A stretch of 10,298 nucleotides of DNA from Nitrosospira multiformis. GTDB lineage: Bacteria > Pseudomonadota > Gammaproteobacteria > Burkholderiales > UBA11063. Location: positions 1 to 10,298 of the forward strand of contig DYTA01000027.1 of assembly GCA_020726205.1 (NCBI GenBank). Direction: 5' to 3'. The notes beneath the pieces are model-generated. The model searched no databases. It was not told where the DNA came from and worked only from the letters and a program-made list of their open reading frames with translations. Made by a program: the position numbers and the translations under genes. The stretch's first letter is position 1. Each line of letters opens with the position of its first letter. Below, in pieces: positions 9,557 to 10,298 of the stretch.

Positions 9557-9967
9557 ATGAAAAGAATCATATTTATTTGTGAAGCCAATTCAATTCGTAG
9601 TCAATTAGCGGAAGGGTTGGCAAAGCGCTATTGGTTAGGTCGTAATGTTCAAATTGAGAGTGCAGGAAGATGTAGTTGTGGCTATGTTAATCAATATGTA
9701 AAAAAAATTTTACTTAAAATGAAAATAGATTACTCATTACAGTTTTCAAAAAGTTTTTTGCAAATACCATTTCCTGATAAAGTTGATATAGTTGTTATTT
9801 TATGTGAGTATGATTTTATTGGAAATTATTTTCCAAATGCTTTTAAATATCACTTGCCACTTAACCTTCCATATGAGATTGGTAGTAATAATGTTCTTGA
9901 TATAATGCGTATTTATCAAAATTTAGTACAAGAAACTCTAAAAATATTTCATTTTATTAAATTTTAA
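9557..9967 (+). CDS. Low-molecular-weight phosphatase / ArsC-fold protein, divergent
   Basis: The 136-residue protein has the LMW tyrosine phosphatase / thioredoxin-linked arsenate reductase fold signature. The phosphate loop is FICEANSIRSQLAEG, a CX5RS motif with C8, R14 and S15, followed by ESAG (34-37) and DIVVILC (77-83). C83 aligns by eye with the first resolving cysteine of thioredoxin-type ArsC. The expected second resolving cysteine shortly after it is absent (FIGNYFP). The DDP or DPY motif that supplies the general acid is also absent; NLP (103-105) stands at the corresponding place. The protein is therefore unlikely to be a standard arsenate reductase and may be a phosphatase-like, regulatory or decaying protein. 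The ribosome site is weak (TGGA, 5 bases before ATG). A UshA-like gene starts 11 bases after its stop, so the two are probably cotranscribed. Confidence 0.7.
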   Translation: MKRIIFICEANSIRSQLAEGLAKRYWLGRNVQIESAGRCSCGYVNQYVKKILLKMKIDYSLQFSKSFLQIPFPDKVDIVVILCEYDFIGNYFPNAFKYHLPLNLPYEIGSNNVLDIMRIYQNLVQETLKIFHFIKF

Positions 9968-9978
9968 TTGGAAAAATC

Positions 9979-10298
9979 ATGAAAAAAATGTTATTTATAT
10001 TATTTTGCTCAATTGGGCAATGTGTATTTGCTGTAGATGATATTACTGTTTTAGTTTTAAATGATTTTCATGGGCAAATGCAAGCAAATAAAACAATGGT
10101 TGGTGCTGCTAAAATTAGCACCTTTATTCAGCAGTATAAACGTAACTATCCAAATAGCGTAGTGGTTCTTGCTGGAGATAATTATCAAGGAACCGCTATT
10201 TCTAATCTTTCTTATGGTATGGTTGATAATGAGTTTTTTAATCATATTGGAGTTAAATATTCTGCAATTGGTAATCATGATTTTGACTATGGGCAAGC
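9979..10298 (+). CDS. UshA-like 5'-nucleotidase / metallophosphoesterase, exported (N-terminal 106 residues, runs off right edge)
   Basis: The visible part starts with a short positively charged and hydrophobic signal peptide (MKKMLFILFCSIG) with a likely signal peptidase I site after VFA (A18), so the enzyme should act in the periplasm or outside. The mature part carries the first metal-binding blocks of the calcineurin-like phosphoesterase fold of UshA-type nucleotidases: NDFHGQM (D29, H31), AGDNYQG (D67) and IGNHDFDYG (N99, H100, D101). Family members hydrolyse nucleotides, UDP-sugars or related phosphoesters; the substrate cannot be fixed without the C-terminal domain. GGAA lies 5 bases upstream of the ATG. 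The 11-base gap to the preceding ArsC-like gene indicates one operon. Confidence 0.88.
   Translation, partial: MKKMLFILFCSIGQCVFAVDDITVLVLNDFHGQMQANKTMVGAAKISTFIQQYKRNYPNSVVVLAGDNYQGTAISNLSYGMVDNEFFNHIGVKYSAIGNHDFDYGQ

Noticed and set aside
9557..9967. Calling this gene arsC (arsenate reductase)
   Set aside because: The second resolving cysteine and the DDP acid motif are missing, and no arsenic-resistance gene is nearby.
10057..10296. Open frame of 79 codons, minus strand, at the right edge
   Set aside because: It is antisense to the clear metallophosphoesterase motifs NDFHG, GDNYQG and GNHDFDYG.

Overview
The window is an ordinary chromosomal stretch of an AT-rich bacterium. It is dominated by a glycogen synthesis and remodelling locus, with a RidA-family gene and the start of a second small operon at the right end. 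The standard code fits every gene. GlgC and GlgA resemble gammaproteobacterial enzymes. The layout (pullulanase-type debrancher and glgB on one strand, pgm-glgC-glgA divergent on the other) together with the base composition recalls the glycogen locus of Francisella and its relatives. I infer a Francisella-like gammaproteobacterium from memory of gene order, not from a database search.

Positions 1-4094 (minus strand): glgB (branching enzyme) is transcribed first, followed 63 bases later by a type I pullulanase-like debranching enzyme that runs off the left edge. Positions 4095-4484 hold no gene. This AT-rich divergent control region contains candidate promoters on both strands and two perfect palindromes, including a 17-base operator-like dyad at 4292-4308. 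Positions 4485-8969 (plus strand) carry pgm, glgC and glgA. Together they convert glucose-6-phosphate to glucose-1-phosphate, then to ADP-glucose, then to linear alpha-1,4-glucan. GlgB adds the alpha-1,6 branches and the pullulanase-like enzyme removes them. No glycogen phosphorylase gene is visible. A strong hairpin sits between glgC and glgA, just upstream of the glgA ribosome binding site.

Positions 8970-9016 contain a two-way terminator between glgA and the convergent ridA (9017-9394, minus). After a 162-base divergent gap, a tight plus-strand pair begins. The first gene (9557-9967) encodes a degenerate-looking low-molecular-weight phosphatase or arsenate-reductase fold protein. The second (9979 to the right edge) encodes the start of an exported UshA-like 5'-nucleotidase or metallophosphoesterase.

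I do not see a clearly new biological system. The points most worth a second look are the palindromic operator, the long disordered tail on GlgB, the cytosolic multi-module pullulanase, the glgC-glgA hairpin, and the ArsC-like protein that lacks the usual general acid and second resolving cysteine.
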